From positions 9,238,001-9,302,000 of the forward strand of contig NZ_CP085193.1 of assembly GCF_024298965.1 (NCBI RefSeq): DNA of 64,000 bases. Direction: 5' to 3'. This document shows, piece after piece, positions 1-8,552 of the stretch (position 1 is the stretch's first letter; each line of letters starts with the position of its first letter). The DNA comes from Streptomyces rapamycinicus NRRL 5491. Lineage in GTDB: Bacteria; Actinomycetota; Actinomycetes; Streptomycetales; Streptomycetaceae. Under the pieces are notes generated by a model, which was given only the letters and a program-made list of their open reading frames with translations, had not been told where the DNA came from and did no database searches. A program made the translations under genes and the position numbers.

Positions 1-826
1 ACGCCGAGATCTTCCGCATGTCGTCGTTCTGCCGCACGCCCATCTGCGCGAGATGGGCGGAGAGGATGTCCGACAGCAGCCGGTCCAGCCCCTCAACATG
101 CTCGTTCACCCGGGTCAGATGGTCGCTGACATCGCGGAAGAACGGCCGGGAGCCCTCGTGCACGAACGGCACCCCGGCGCCGGTGAGCCGCTCCATCGGC
201 TCCCCCAACGGCCCGGCCGAGCGGCGGAATTCCATCACCTCGCGCTTGAAGGCGTAGATCCGCCCGGCGGTGTTCTGCCCGGCGCCCGAGTTCGGGGCGA
301 AGACCTCCGTCTCCAGCTCCTCCAGGTCCCCGTGCAGATCGTCGGCCACGTCCAGGTAATGGTCCACGACCGCGTCGGAGACCGCGTACATCACCGCCGT
401 AGGGCCGTGCTGGAGCACCTCGGGCATCTTCTCCAGCCGGTCGCGCACCGAGCCGAGCGGATTGGCCTCGCCGTGCCTTACGGTCACCACGAAGGAGTCA
501 CCTACGAAGACCATCAGCTCACCCGCGGTGACGGTCCCGGCCTTGTCGTCGTACTGCACCGGCTTGAGCACCAGGAACAGCGAATCGTCATAGACCTCCA
601 GCTTCGGCCTCTGGTGGGCGCACAGGGCGTCCTCGACGGCCAGCGGATGCAGTCCGAACTCGCTGGTGACCAGCTCGAACTCCTTCTCGGTCGGCTCATG
701 CAGCCCGATCCACAAGAAGGCGTCCCCACTCGCCCGCGCCTCGTCCAGGGCGTCGGAGAAGTCAGCGGGTCCCTCGGTGCGGGCCCCGTCCCGGTAGATG
801 GCACAATCCACGATCACGCTGCGCAT
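1..826 (-). CDS. CorA-family magnesium/divalent cation transporter, truncated by window edge
   Basis: The reading frame opens at an ATG (MRSVIVDCAIYRDG) and stays open to base 1, giving 275 codons without a stop. It reads as the cytoplasmic N-terminal funnel of a CorA-type Mg2+/Co2+ channel: WIGLHEPTEKEFE, a HPLAVEDAL segment, KPVQYDD, then the long helical part (DHYLDVADDLHGDLEELETEVF, LDRLLSDILSAHLAQMGVRQNDDMRKISA) that leads into the first membrane helix. The two C-terminal transmembrane helices and the GMN selectivity motif lie beyond the window. The start is chosen because it matches the usual CorA N terminus in Streptomyces; no strong ribosome site is evident. It is divergent from the phosphatase gene to its right. 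Confidence 0.85.
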   Translation of the reverse strand, partial: MRSVIVDCAIYRDGARTEGPADFSDALDEARASGDAFLWIGLHEPTEKEFELVTSEFGLHPLAVEDALCAHQRPKLEVYDDSLFLVLKPVQYDDKAGTVTAGELMVFVGDSFVVTVRHGEANPLGSVRDRLEKMPEVLQHGPTAVMYAVSDAVVDHYLDVADDLHGDLEELETEVFAPNSGAGQNTAGRIYAFKREVMEFRRSAGPLGEPMERLTGAGVPFVHEGSRPFFRDVSDHLTRVNEHVEGLDRLLSDILSAHLAQMGVRQNDDMRKISA

Positions 827-909
827 TGTGCCTCGCGCGATGCCGATCGGCACAGGGGACCCCGTGCGGGATCGGTGCGCATCCCCGCTGAGCGGCGCCG
901 GAGGGGTCG

Positions 910-915
910 TAGGGT
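910..915 (+). promoter_or_regulatory. -10 box TAGGGT of a leaderless transcript
   Basis: TAGGGT ends 7 bases before the ATG of the histidine phosphatase gene. With the usual 6-7 base distance from -10 to transcription start, the RNA would begin at or next to the start codon. There is no purine-rich ribosome site between them. Inference from sequence only. Confidence 0.5.
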
Positions 916-922
916 GGCAGCC

Positions 923-1618
923 ATGCCCATGCTGATCCTCGTACGGCACGGCCGGTCCACCGCCAATACCGCGGGCGTCCTCGCGGGCTGGACGCCCGGT
1001 GTCGCCCTCGACGAGCGCGGTACGGCCCAGGCCGCGGCGCTGCCCGGCAGGCTGGCCGGACTGCCGCTCGCCGCCGCCGTCACCAGCCCGCTGCAGCGCT
1101 GCCGGGAGACACTGGCCCCGCTGCTCGCCGCCCGCCCCGAACTGCCGCTGCACCCCGACGACCGGATCGGGGAGTGCCACTACGGCGACTGGTCCGGCCG
1201 GAAGCTGGCCGAGCTCGCCGATGAACCATTGATGAACATCGTCCAGCAGCATCCGTCCGCGGCCGCCTTCCCCGGCGGTGAGTCCATGCGCGCCATGCAC
1301 GCGCGCGCGGTCGAGGCGGTGCGCGACTGGAACGCCCGGATCGAGCGGGAGCACGGCGCCGACGCGGTCTATCTGATGTGCTCCCACGGGGACATCATCA
1401 AGGCGCTCGTCGCGGACGCCATCGGACTCCATCTCGATCTGTTCCAGCGGATCTCGGTCGAGCCCTGCTCGGTCACCGCGATCCGGTACACCCCGACCCG
1501 GCCCTTCCTCGTGCGGCTCGGGGACACCGGGGACTTCGCCGGACTGGCGCCGCGTGAGGCGAACTCCGGCAACCGCGGCGGGGACGCGGCGGTGGGCGGC
1601 GACACGGGAGCACCGTGA
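923..1618 (+). CDS. Histidine phosphatase family protein (MSMEG_4193-type phosphomutase)
   Basis: 231 residues. The N terminus carries the phosphohistidine motif RHG (LILVRHGRSTAN, His9), followed by TSPLQRCRETL with the conserved Arg, a GECHYGDWSGR segment, and the second histidine in CSHGDIIKAL. Together these define the histidine phosphatase (phosphoglycerate mutase-like) fold; the actinobacterial subfamily is annotated MSMEG_4193 and its substrate is unknown. It is the first gene of a tight run with DUF3090, SCO1664-family and mshC genes, a set that recurs in actinobacteria, so its substrate may be shared with those partners. The ATG is favoured because TAGGGT lies 7 bases upstream, which fits leaderless expression. 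Confidence 0.88.
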   Translation: MPMLILVRHGRSTANTAGVLAGWTPGVALDERGTAQAAALPGRLAGLPLAAAVTSPLQRCRETLAPLLAARPELPLHPDDRIGECHYGDWSGRKLAELADEPLMNIVQQHPSAAAFPGGESMRAMHARAVEAVRDWNARIEREHGADAVYLMCSHGDIIKALVADAIGLHLDLFQRISVEPCSVTAIRYTPTRPFLVRLGDTGDFAGLAPREANSGNRGGDAAVGGDTGAP

Positions 1619-1741
1619 TCGCCGTGCGCAGTAGGGTGGTGCCGCGGTGCGAGGGCGCCGTGACAGCCGTGACCGGGCGGTCGTGACACCCAGCGGTCAG
1701 CAGTCAGTCAGCAGAGCAGTCGAACCAAATGGAGCAGGACG

Positions 1742-2332
1742 TTGTCCCGTCAGGTGTTCCTCTATGACCCGCCGGACCGTTTCGTCGCCGGTACGGTCGG
1801 GCTGCCTGGTCGCCGTACCTTTTTCCTGCAAGCGTCCGCCGGTGGCCGGACCACCAGTGTCGCGTTGGAGAAGACGCAGGTCGCCGCGTTGGCCGAGCGG
1901 ATAGACGAGCTGCTGGACGAGGTGGTGCGGCGCACCGGCGGAAACGCCCCGGTCCCGGCCGTCGCACCGACCGAACTCAGCGACACCGGACCGCTGGAAG
2001 TCCCCGTCGAGGAGGAGTTCCGGGTCGGCACCATGGCACTCGCCTGGGACGGCGAGGAACAGCGGATGATCGTCGAGGCGCAGGCGCTGGTCGAGCTGGA
2101 GGCCGAGTCCGAGGAGGACCTGGCCGAGGCCGAGGAGCGGCTGCTCCAGGACGATGTGAACGGCCCGCCCATGCTGCGGGTGCGGCTGACCGGGACGCAG
2201 GCGCGCGCGTTCGCCAAGCGCGCCCTGGAGGTCGTCAACGCCGGCCGGCCGCCCTGCCCGCTGTGCAGTCTGCCGCTCGACCCGGAGGGACACGTATGTC
2301 CGCGCCAGAACGGATACCGCCGCGGAGCCTGA
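1742..2332 (+). CDS. DUF3090 domain-containing protein
   Basis: 196 residues starting at TTG (SRQVFLYDPPDRFVAGTVG), with a GGAGCAGGA ribosome site just upstream. The body has RTFFLQA and a long acidic helical stretch (ELEAESEEDLAEAEERLLQ). The C terminus carries [16 protein letters not shown], a half zinc ribbon with three cysteines and one histidine, so metal binding is likely. This is the actinobacterial DUF3090 family; no biochemical role is known to me. It lies between the histidine phosphatase and the kinase-like SCO1664-family gene and overlaps the latter by 37 bases, which suggests translational coupling. Confidence 0.88.
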   Translation: MSRQVFLYDPPDRFVAGTVGLPGRRTFFLQASAGGRTTSVALEKTQVAALAERIDELLDEVVRRTGGNAPVPAVAPTELSDTGPLEVPVEEEFRVGTMALAWDGEEQRMIVEAQALVELEAESEEDLAEAEERLLQDDVNGPPMLRVRLTGTQARAFAKRALEVVNAGRPPCPLCSLPLDPEGHVCPRQNGYRRGA

Positions 2333-3225
2333 CGCCCGCCCGTCTCCCACCACCCTCAACGGAGGCTTCGCGCCTTTTGCCCGCGGCCGAGCTGCTGGCT
2401 CTCGGTGAGCTGACGGTGCGCGGCCGGGTCCGCGAGGCGTCCAACGCGGTGCTGTACTGCACGGTCGAGTACGAGGGCCACAGCGCCCCTTGTGTCTACA
2501 AGCCGGTGGCCGGGGAGCGGCCGCTGTGGGACTTCCCGGACGGCACGCTCGCCCAGCGCGAGGTCGCGGCGTACGAGATCTCCGAGGCCACCGGCTGGGG
2601 CCTGGTGCCGCCCACGGTGCTGCGCGACGGGCCGTACGGGCAGGGGATGTGCCAGCTCTGGGTGGAGGTCGAGACGGCCACCGACGGGCCGGACGGGGCC
2701 GACGGCGGGCCGGACGGTGACGGCTCGGCGGAGACCGGGGGAGCGGAGCTGCTCGCGCTCGTCGAGGGCGATGAGCCGGGCCCCGGCTGGAAGGCCGTGG
2801 GCTACGCCGAGGTGGGCGAGGGCCGTACGGCGCTGCTGGTCCACGCCGACGACGTACGGCTGCGCCGGCTGGCCGTCCTCGACGCGGTGATCAACAATGG
2901 CGACCGCAAGGGCGGCCATCTGCTGCCCGCGGCCGGTGGCCGGCTCTATGCGATTGATCACGGAGTGACCTTCAACGCCGACGACAAGCTGCGCACGCTG
3001 CTGTGGGGCTGGGCCGGGGAGCCGCTGCCGGACGATGTGCTGGAGGTGCTGCACCGGCTGGCGGGCGAGCTGGCCGACGGCGGCCCGCTGAGCGCCCGGC
3101 TGGCGGAGCTGATCACCGGGGCCGAGATCGAGGCCCTGCGGGCCCGTGTCGCCGCGCTGTTGCGCTCGGGGATCCACCCCGAGCCCAGCGGCCAGTGGCC
3201 CGCCATCCCCTGGCCGCCGGTCTGA
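2296..3225 (+). CDS. SCO1664-family protein, distantly kinase-like
   Basis: 309 residues from the ATG at 2296, which lies inside the end of the DUF3090 gene. The sequence has features of a phosphatidylinositol-kinase/HipA-like fold: an N-terminal [18 protein letters not shown] segment with an invariant Lys, an AAYEI helix, then [11 protein letters not shown] resembling a catalytic loop and [11 protein letters not shown] resembling the metal-binding Asp segment. An insertion rich in Asp and Gly lies near the middle. The family is conserved beside DUF3090 and the MSMEG_4193 phosphatase. Whether it phosphorylates a small molecule or a protein cannot be told from sequence. Confidence 0.85.
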   Translation: MSAPERIPPRSLTPARLPPPSTEASRLLPAAELLALGELTVRGRVREASNAVLYCTVEYEGHSAPCVYKPVAGERPLWDFPDGTLAQREVAAYEISEATGWGLVPPTVLRDGPYGQGMCQLWVEVETATDGPDGADGGPDGDGSAETGGAELLALVEGDEPGPGWKAVGYAEVGEGRTALLVHADDVRLRRLAVLDAVINNGDRKGGHLLPAAGGRLYAIDHGVTFNADDKLRTLLWGWAGEPLPDDVLEVLHRLAGELADGGPLSARLAELITGAEIEALRARVAALLRSGIHPEPSGQWPAIPWPPV

Positions 3226-3365
3226 CCGGACGGGGGCCGCCGGGTCCCCGTCCGCAGCCCCCGGAACGCGGATCGGGCAGCTCAAGCAGCTCGTGGGCGT
3301 CCGCGCAAGACCGCCCATCCGGCCAACACCACTGGTCCGGTTCGTATACGGACGCTGCATCCGGT

Positions 3366-3371
3366 TACGCT
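3366..3371 (+). promoter_or_regulatory. -10 box TACGCT before mshC, leaderless spacing
   Basis: TACGCT (TANNNT pattern) ends 6 bases before the mshC ATG. No ribosome site lies between it and the start codon. This suggests that mshC has its own promoter and is translated from a leaderless message. Confidence 0.4.
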
Positions 3372-3377
3372 CATTGC

Positions 3378-4607
3378 ATGTATGCCTGGCCCGCTTCTGA
3401 GGTTCCCGCCCTGCCCGGCAGTGGCCGCGACCTGAGCATTCACGACACCGCGACCGGGGGAAGGATCACTCTGACCCCCGGTCCCGTCGCGCGCATCTAC
3501 GTCTGTGGGATCACCCCGTACGACGCGACCCACATGGGTCATGCCGCGACCTACAACGCGTTCGACCTCGTTCAGCGCGTATGGCTCGACACCAAGCGCC
3601 AGGTGCACTACGTCCAGAACGTCACCGATGTCGACGATCCCCTGCTGGAGCGGGCGCGGGAGAACGGCGACGACTGGACGGCCCTCGCCGAGCGCGAGAC
3701 CGCCCTCTTCCGCGAGGACATGACGGCCCTGCGGATGCTGCCCCCGCAGCACTACATCGGCGCCGTCGAGGCGATACCGGGGATCGTGCCGCTCGTGGAG
3801 CGGCTGCGCGACCTGGGCGCCGCCTATGAACTCGAAGGCGACATCTACTTCTCCGTGGAGTCCGACCCCTCCTTCGGCTCGGTCAGCCGGCTCGACGCCG
3901 AGGCCATGCGGCTGCTGTCCGCCGAGCGCGGCGGCGACCCGGAGCGCCCGGGCAAGAAGAGCCCCCTCGACCCGATGCTGTGGATGGCCGCCCGTGACGG
4001 CGAGCCGAGTTGGGACGGCGGATCGCTCGGCCGCGGCCGCCCCGGCTGGCACATCGAATGCGTGGCCATCGCCCTGGACCACCTCGGCATGAGCTTCGAC
4101 GTGCAGGGCGGCGGATCCGATCTGGCCTTCCCGCACCACGAGATGGGCGCCTCGCACGCCCAGGTCCTCACCGGTGAGCGGCCGTTCGCCAAGACGTACG
4201 TACACGCCGGGATGGTCGCCCTGGACGGCGAGAAGATGTCCAAGTCCAAGGGCAACCTGGTCTTCGTCTCGGCGCTGCGCCGCGACGGCGTCGACCCGGC
4301 GGCCATACGGCTCGCGCTGCTGGCCCGCCACTACCGCTCGGACTGGGAGTGGACGGACGGGCTGCTGAGGGAGGCCGAGGAGCGCCTTGCCCGCTGGCGT
4401 GCCGCCGTCTCGCGGCCCGACGGGCCCTCGGCCGACGGGCTGGTGGGCGAGATCCGCGAGGCGCTCGCGGACGACCTGGACTCCCCGGCCGCCCTGGCCG
4501 CCGTCGACCGCTGGGCCGCCGCGCAGTCGGCCACCGGCGGTACGGACGAGGGGGCGCCAGGACTGGTCTCGCGCGCCGTGGACGCGCTGCTGGGCGTGGC
4601 CCTCTGA
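3378..4607 (+). CDS. mshC: Cysteine:1-D-myo-inosityl 2-amino-2-deoxy-alpha-D-glucopyranoside ligase (mycothiol biosynthesis)
   Basis: 409 residues, a class I cysteinyl-tRNA synthetase relative. The zinc-binding Cys and HIGH-equivalent are in [18 protein letters not shown], further zinc-site residues in WHIECVAIA and [12 protein letters not shown], and the KMSKS loop in [14 protein letters not shown]. The protein is shorter than CysS (about 460 residues) and starts with the [14 protein letters not shown] sequence typical of MshC. In mycothiol synthesis MshC joins cysteine, activated as Cys-AMP, to GlcN-Ins in the cytosol. It follows the phosphatase/DUF3090/SCO1664 genes after about 150 bases and converges with parJ. 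Confidence 0.95.
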   Translation: MYAWPASEVPALPGSGRDLSIHDTATGGRITLTPGPVARIYVCGITPYDATHMGHAATYNAFDLVQRVWLDTKRQVHYVQNVTDVDDPLLERARENGDDWTALAERETALFREDMTALRMLPPQHYIGAVEAIPGIVPLVERLRDLGAAYELEGDIYFSVESDPSFGSVSRLDAEAMRLLSAERGGDPERPGKKSPLDPMLWMAARDGEPSWDGGSLGRGRPGWHIECVAIALDHLGMSFDVQGGGSDLAFPHHEMGASHAQVLTGERPFAKTYVHAGMVALDGEKMSKSKGNLVFVSALRRDGVDPAAIRLALLARHYRSDWEWTDGLLREAEERLARWRAAVSRPDGPSADGLVGEIREALADDLDSPAALAAVDRWAAAQSATGGTDEGAPGLVSRAVDALLGVAL

Positions 4608-4646
4608 CGCGCCGTCGGGGCGCCGCGCCGCGACGGTGAACGCATG

Positions 4647-4677
4647 AGCCCGCGCCGGGGTCCTCCCGGCGCGGGCT
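4647..4677. terminator. Bidirectional hairpin between mshC and parJ
   Basis: A perfect 13-bp stem (AGCCCGCGCCGGG with its complement, loop GTCCT) lies between the two convergent genes. There is no strong T-run, as is common in Streptomyces. Confidence 0.7.
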
Positions 4678-4780
4678 TCGCGCTGTGTCGTGCGGGGCGT
4701 GCGGGGCGTACGCGGCGTGCGGGGCGTACGCGGTGTGGCGCGCGTGGTGTGACGTCGGCCGCCGTGTGTGGCGGTCGTGG

Positions 4781-5992
4781 TTACCGGTCGGAGCCGGACC
4801 CCTCGTCCCCGTCGCCGCCCCGGTCCGTGCCGCCCTCGTCGCGGCGGGAGGCGTCCCGGTCCTCGGTGCCCCGGCCGTCGTCCGCCTCCTTGGCGTCGTC
4901 CGCCCCCTTGGCGCTGTCGGCGTCCTCGGCTTTGCCCGCGTCCTTGGCCTCGTCCGCGTCCTTGGCCTCGTCCTCGGCGCCGCCGGTGTCCTCGGCGTCG
5001 TCCTCCTTGGCCGGCTCGTCCTTGGGGGACGGCTTGCGCGGCCGCCCGTGGCCGGTGGAGGGGTCGCGCAGATAGGGGGCGCCCGGGCCTCCCGAGCCGC
5101 CCTCCAGGCCGCCGCTCTCGGTCGCGTGGCCGCCGGCGGGGCCGGGCTGGCCGTCGCGCCGCCGCAGATAGCGCTCGAACTCGCGGGCGATGGCCTCGCC
5201 GGACGCCTCGGGCAGCTCGGCGGTGTCCCGCGCCTCCTCCAGCGACTGGACGTACTCGGCGACCTCGCTGTCCTCGGCGGCCAGCTGGTCCACGCCCAGT
5301 TGCCAGGCCCGCGAGTCCTCGGTCAGCTCGCCGAGGGGGATGCGCACCGTGATGAGGTCCTCGAGGCGGTTCAGCAGCGCCAGGGTGGCCTTCGGGTTCG
5401 GCGGCTGCGAGACGTAGTGCGGTACGGCCGCCCACAGGCTCACCGCCGGGACGCCGGCGTGGGCGCACGCCTCCTGGAGGACGCCGACGATCCCGGTCGG
5501 GCCCTCGTAGCGGGTCTCCTCCAGATCGAGGCTGCGGGCCAGGTCCGGGTCGGAGGTGACCCCGCTGACCGGCACCGGCCGGGTGTGCGGGGTGTCGCCG
5601 AGCAGTGCGCCGAGGATGACGACCATCTCCACGCCCAACTCATGGGCGTAGCCGAGGATCTCGTTGCAGAACGACCGCCAGCGCATGCTCGGCTCGATGC
5701 CGCGCACCAGCACCAGGTCCCGGGACTTCTCCCCGGTGTCCGCCCGGACCACCGAGAGCCGGGTCGTCGGCCAAGTGATCTTGCGCACACCGCCCTCCAG
5801 GGCGACGGTGGGCCGGTTCACCTGGAAGTCGTAGTAGTCCTCCGCGTCGAGCGAGGCGAAGACCTCGCCCTTCCACTCCCGGTCCAGGTGCCCGACCGCG
5901 GTCGAGGCGGCGTCTCCGGCGTCGTTCCAGCCCTCGAAGGCACAGATCATGACCGGGTCGATCAGCTCGGGAACCCCCTCAAGCTCGATCAC
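4781..5992 (-). CDS. parJ: PAC2-family protein ParJ, regulator of ParA assembly
   Basis: 403 residues from GTG at 5992, which has AAGGAGG six bases upstream; a further ATG at 6052 is less likely. The PAC2 fold is read from MICAFEGWNDAGDAAST, DYYDFQVNRPTV and VILGALLGDTPHTRPVPV. From memory, the S. coelicolor orthologue SCO1662 (ParJ) binds ParA, controls its polymerisation and affects chromosome segregation in sporulating hyphae. The C-terminal 85 or so residues are a low-complexity acidic tail of repeated KDA/EDA/DDA tripeptides that is unlikely to fold. In S. coelicolor parJ neighbours glpD; here about 10.8 kb separates them. Confidence 0.9.
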   Translation of the reverse strand: MIELEGVPELIDPVMICAFEGWNDAGDAASTAVGHLDREWKGEVFASLDAEDYYDFQVNRPTVALEGGVRKITWPTTRLSVVRADTGEKSRDLVLVRGIEPSMRWRSFCNEILGYAHELGVEMVVILGALLGDTPHTRPVPVSGVTSDPDLARSLDLEETRYEGPTGIVGVLQEACAHAGVPAVSLWAAVPHYVSQPPNPKATLALLNRLEDLITVRIPLGELTEDSRAWQLGVDQLAAEDSEVAEYVQSLEEARDTAELPEASGEAIAREFERYLRRRDGQPGPAGGHATESGGLEGGSGGPGAPYLRDPSTGHGRPRKPSPKDEPAKEDDAEDTGGAEDEAKDADEAKDAGKAEDADSAKGADDAKEADDGRGTEDRDASRRDEGGTDRGGDGDEGSGSDR

Positions 5993-6121
5993 CCAGCGCC
6001 TCCTTCCGACCGGGGCGGACGGATGGTGCCGCCTCCAGCTGCAGTTTCCCATTGCGTGCCACCCAAGCCTACGGCTTTCCGGGGCCCCGGCCGCAGCCCC
6101 TGTCCAGGAGTACTAAGAGAT

Positions 6122-6214
6122 TCATCCGATCTGTCCTTCGAAAGTTCCGACGCACCTCTGGACGAAACCCTTAGGGCAGCGCTATACATCGGATCATCGC
6201 GAAAGGTCCGATGT
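6122..6214 (+). promoter_or_regulatory. Three imperfect copies of a palindromic operator upstream of the fucose operon
   Basis: TCATCCGATCT (6122-6132), ACATCGGATCA (6186-6196) and AGGTCCGATGT (6204-6214) each match at least 9 of 11 positions of the perfect palindrome ACATCCGATGT found before the FadR-type regulator gene (15063-15073). The two proximal copies are centred 18 bases apart and lie within 60 bases of the start of the fuconate dehydratase gene. I infer binding by that regulator. Confidence 0.5.
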
Positions 6215-6246
6215 TCTCTCTCGCGCATCGTTTCAGGGAGCCCCCA

Positions 6247-7680
6247 TTGAGTCAGCGTCCATCCGTCACCGAGCTCGAGGTCCATGACATCCGGTTTCCC
6301 ACCTCGGAGCAGCTCGACGGCTCGGACGCCATGAACCCGGACCCCGACTACTCCGCCGCCTACGTCGTGCTGCGCACGGAAGCGGGGGAGGGCGCGGCGG
6401 CCTCCGAGGGACACGGCTTCGTCTTCACCATCGGCCGCGGCAACGATGTCACCGCGGCCGCCATCCGCTCCCTGCGCCCCCATGTGGTGGGCCGCCCCGC
6501 GCCGTTGACGGCCGCCGATCTCGCCGCCCTGCACCGCGAACTGACCCATGACTCGCAGCTGCGCTGGCTCGGGCCCGAGAAGGGCGTCATGCACATGGCC
6601 GCGGGTGCGGTGGTCAACGCCGCCTGGGACCTCGCCGCCCGGCAGGCCGGAAAGCCCCTGTGGCAGTTCCTCGCCGAGATGTCGCCCGAGGAACTGGTCG
6701 AGCTGGTCGACTTCCGCTACCTCAGCGACGCGCTCACCCCGGAGGAGGCGCTCGCCATCCTGCGCGCCGCCGAGCCCGGCCGCGCCGAGCGCGCCGCGCG
6801 GCTGCGCGAGCGGGGCTACCCCGCCTACACCACCTCGCCCGGCTGGCTCGGCTACTCCGACGAGAAAATGATCAAGCTGGCGCAGGAGGCTGTCGCCGAC
6901 GGCTTCGGCCAGATCAAGCTCAAGGTCGGGTCCGATCTGGACGAGGACCTCAGACGGATGCGGCTCGCCCGCGAGGCCGTCGGCCCCGATGTGCGCATCG
7001 CCGTGGACGCCAACCAGCGCTGGGACGTGGCGGAGGCGGTGCGCTGGATGAGCGCCCTCGCGCCGTACGACCCGCACTGGATCGAGGAGCCCACCAGCCC
7101 GGACGACGTCCTCGCCCACGCCGCCATCCGCGCCGGACAGCCGGTCAAGGTGGCCACCGGTGAGCATGTCGCCAACCGCGTGGTCTTCAAGCAGCTGCTC
7201 CAGGCCGAGGCGGTGGACTTCGTCCAGATCGACGCGGCACGGGTCGCGGGGGTCAACGAGAACCTCACGATCCTGCTGCTCGCCGCCAAGTACGGACTTC
7301 CGGTGTGCCCGCACGCGGGCGGCGTCGGGCTGTGCGAACTCGTCCAGCACCTGGCCATGTTCGACTTCGTGGCCGTCTCGGGCAGCTGGGAGGACCGGGT
7401 CATCGAGTATGTCGACCACCTCCACGAGCACTTCGCCGATCCCGCGGTCGTCGAGTCGGGCCGCTACCGGGCTCCGACCGCGCCGGGCTTCTCCGCCCGT
7501 ATGTACCCAGAGTCGATCGCCGCCTACCGCTATCCGGACGGGCCCGAATGGCGGGCCCGCCTCGCACGGCCCGTACCGGCACCGTCCGCACCGGCTCAGC
7601 CCGTACCGGCACCGTCCGCACCGGCTCAGCCCGTACCTGCACCGTCCGCACCCGCACAGCCTCAGGAGGACCACAAGTGA
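6247..7680 (+). CDS. L-fuconate dehydratase (enolase superfamily)
   Basis: 477 residues from TTG at 6247, preceded by CAGGGAG. The ENOSF1/FucD-type mandelate-racemase-subgroup motifs are present in order: catalytic IKLKVG lysines, metal ligands in [17 protein letters not shown] and ATGEHVANR, and the His-Asp dyad segment [15 protein letters not shown]. FucD dehydrates L-fuconate to 2-keto-3-deoxy-L-fuconate. It is the first gene of the block and overlaps the next (SDR) start by 4 bases. The C terminus ends with three copies of a Pro/Ala/Ser-rich decapeptide not needed for the fold. Confidence 0.85.
   Translation: MSQRPSVTELEVHDIRFPTSEQLDGSDAMNPDPDYSAAYVVLRTEAGEGAAASEGHGFVFTIGRGNDVTAAAIRSLRPHVVGRPAPLTAADLAALHRELTHDSQLRWLGPEKGVMHMAAGAVVNAAWDLAARQAGKPLWQFLAEMSPEELVELVDFRYLSDALTPEEALAILRAAEPGRAERAARLRERGYPAYTTSPGWLGYSDEKMIKLAQEAVADGFGQIKLKVGSDLDEDLRRMRLAREAVGPDVRIAVDANQRWDVAEAVRWMSALAPYDPHWIEEPTSPDDVLAHAAIRAGQPVKVATGEHVANRVVFKQLLQAEAVDFVQIDAARVAGVNENLTILLLAAKYGLPVCPHAGGVGLCELVQHLAMFDFVAVSGSWEDRVIEYVDHLHEHFADPAVVESGRYRAPTAPGFSARMYPESIAAYRYPDGPEWRARLARPVPAPSAPAQPVPAPSAPAQPVPAPSAPAQPQEDHK
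7570..7659 (+). repeat. Three tandem 30-bp repeats in the end of the fuconate dehydratase gene
   Basis: Units 7570-7599 and 7600-7629 are identical and 7630-7659 differs at a few bases. They encode three copies of the decapeptide [10 protein letters not shown] at the C terminus of the dehydratase. Confidence 0.9.
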
Positions 7681-8453
7681 CCACCGGCGACTTCGAAGGG
7701 CTGGCCGCGCTCGTCACCGGCGGCGCCTCCGGCATCGGCGCCGCCATCGCCGTCGCGCTGCGCGACCGGGGCGCGCGGGTCGCCGTGCTCGACCGCGATC
7801 CGTCGGGCGCCCCGGACGGCACGCTGCCGCTCAAGGCCGATGTCACCTCCGACGAGGGGGTCAGGACGGCGGTGGACGCGGCCGTAGCCGAGTTCGGCGC
7901 CCTGCACACCCTCGTCGGCAACGCGGGCATCGGCGCGATCGGCAGCGTGGAGGACAACTCCGACGAGGAGTGGCACCGGCTGCTGGACATCAACGTGCTG
8001 GGCCTGGTCCGCACCGCGCGGGCCGCGCTGCCCCACCTGCGCGCCGCCGCGGCCGACCGGCCCGGCGCCGTCTCCATCACCCACACCTGCTCGATCGCCG
8101 CCACCGCGGGGCTTCCGCAGCGCGCCGCCTACAGCGCCAGCAAGGGCGCGGTGCTGTCGCTGACCCTCGCCATGGCGGCGGACCACGTCCGCGAGGGGGT
8201 GCGCGTCAACTGCGTCAACCCCGGCACCGTGGACACCCCGTGGGTCGGCCGGCTGCTCGGCCAGGCCCCCGACCCGGCGGCCGAGCGCGCCGCCCTGGAG
8301 GCCCGGCAGCCCACCGGACGGCTGGTCTCCGCCGACGAGGTGGCCGCCGCCGTCGCGTACCTCGCCAGCCCCGCCGCCGCGGCCGTCACCGGCACCGCGC
8401 TGGCCGTCGACGGAGGGATGCAGGGGCTGCGGCTGCGCCCCGCCTCCTCCTAG
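7677..8453 (+). CDS. SDR-family dehydrogenase, probable 2-keto-3-deoxy-L-fuconate dehydrogenase
   Basis: 258 residues from GTG, which overlaps the dehydratase stop and has AGGAGGA seven bases upstream. Classical short-chain dehydrogenase features: the nucleotide-binding TGGASGIG near the N terminus, NAGIG, the catalytic Ser in [15 protein letters not shown] (Tyr-x3-Lys), and the C-terminal VDGG. The position directly after FucD and before the importer suggests oxidation of 2-keto-3-deoxy-L-fuconate to the 2,4-diketo acid. It could instead be the L-fucose dehydrogenase, since some L-fucose dehydrogenases are SDRs; the aldo/keto reductase downstream is a rival for that step. Confidence 0.75.
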   Translation: MTTGDFEGLAALVTGGASGIGAAIAVALRDRGARVAVLDRDPSGAPDGTLPLKADVTSDEGVRTAVDAAVAEFGALHTLVGNAGIGAIGSVEDNSDEEWHRLLDINVLGLVRTARAALPHLRAAAADRPGAVSITHTCSIAATAGLPQRAAYSASKGAVLSLTLAMAADHVREGVRVNCVNPGTVDTPWVGRLLGQAPDPAAERAALEARQPTGRLVSADEVAAAVAYLASPAAAAVTGTALAVDGGMQGLRLRPASS

Positions 8454-8552
8454 ACAACCGCCCCACCGCTTGAGACAACCGCACAACCGCCTCTGCCCGA
8501 GGCCGGTACCACCCGCACGACTCGACCCAGGAACGACCAAGGACGGGACTCG

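Noticed and set aside
53..922. Long N-terminal extension of the histidine phosphatase frame
   Set aside because: It lies opposite corA and has no family similarity; the RHG motif must be close to the N terminus.
3282..5468. 728-codon open frame on the minus strand opposite mshC
   Set aside because: No recognisable domains, opposite a firmly identified gene; composition artefact.
7570..7659. CRISPR-like direct repeats
   Set aside because: Units are contiguous without spacers and encode a peptide repeat.
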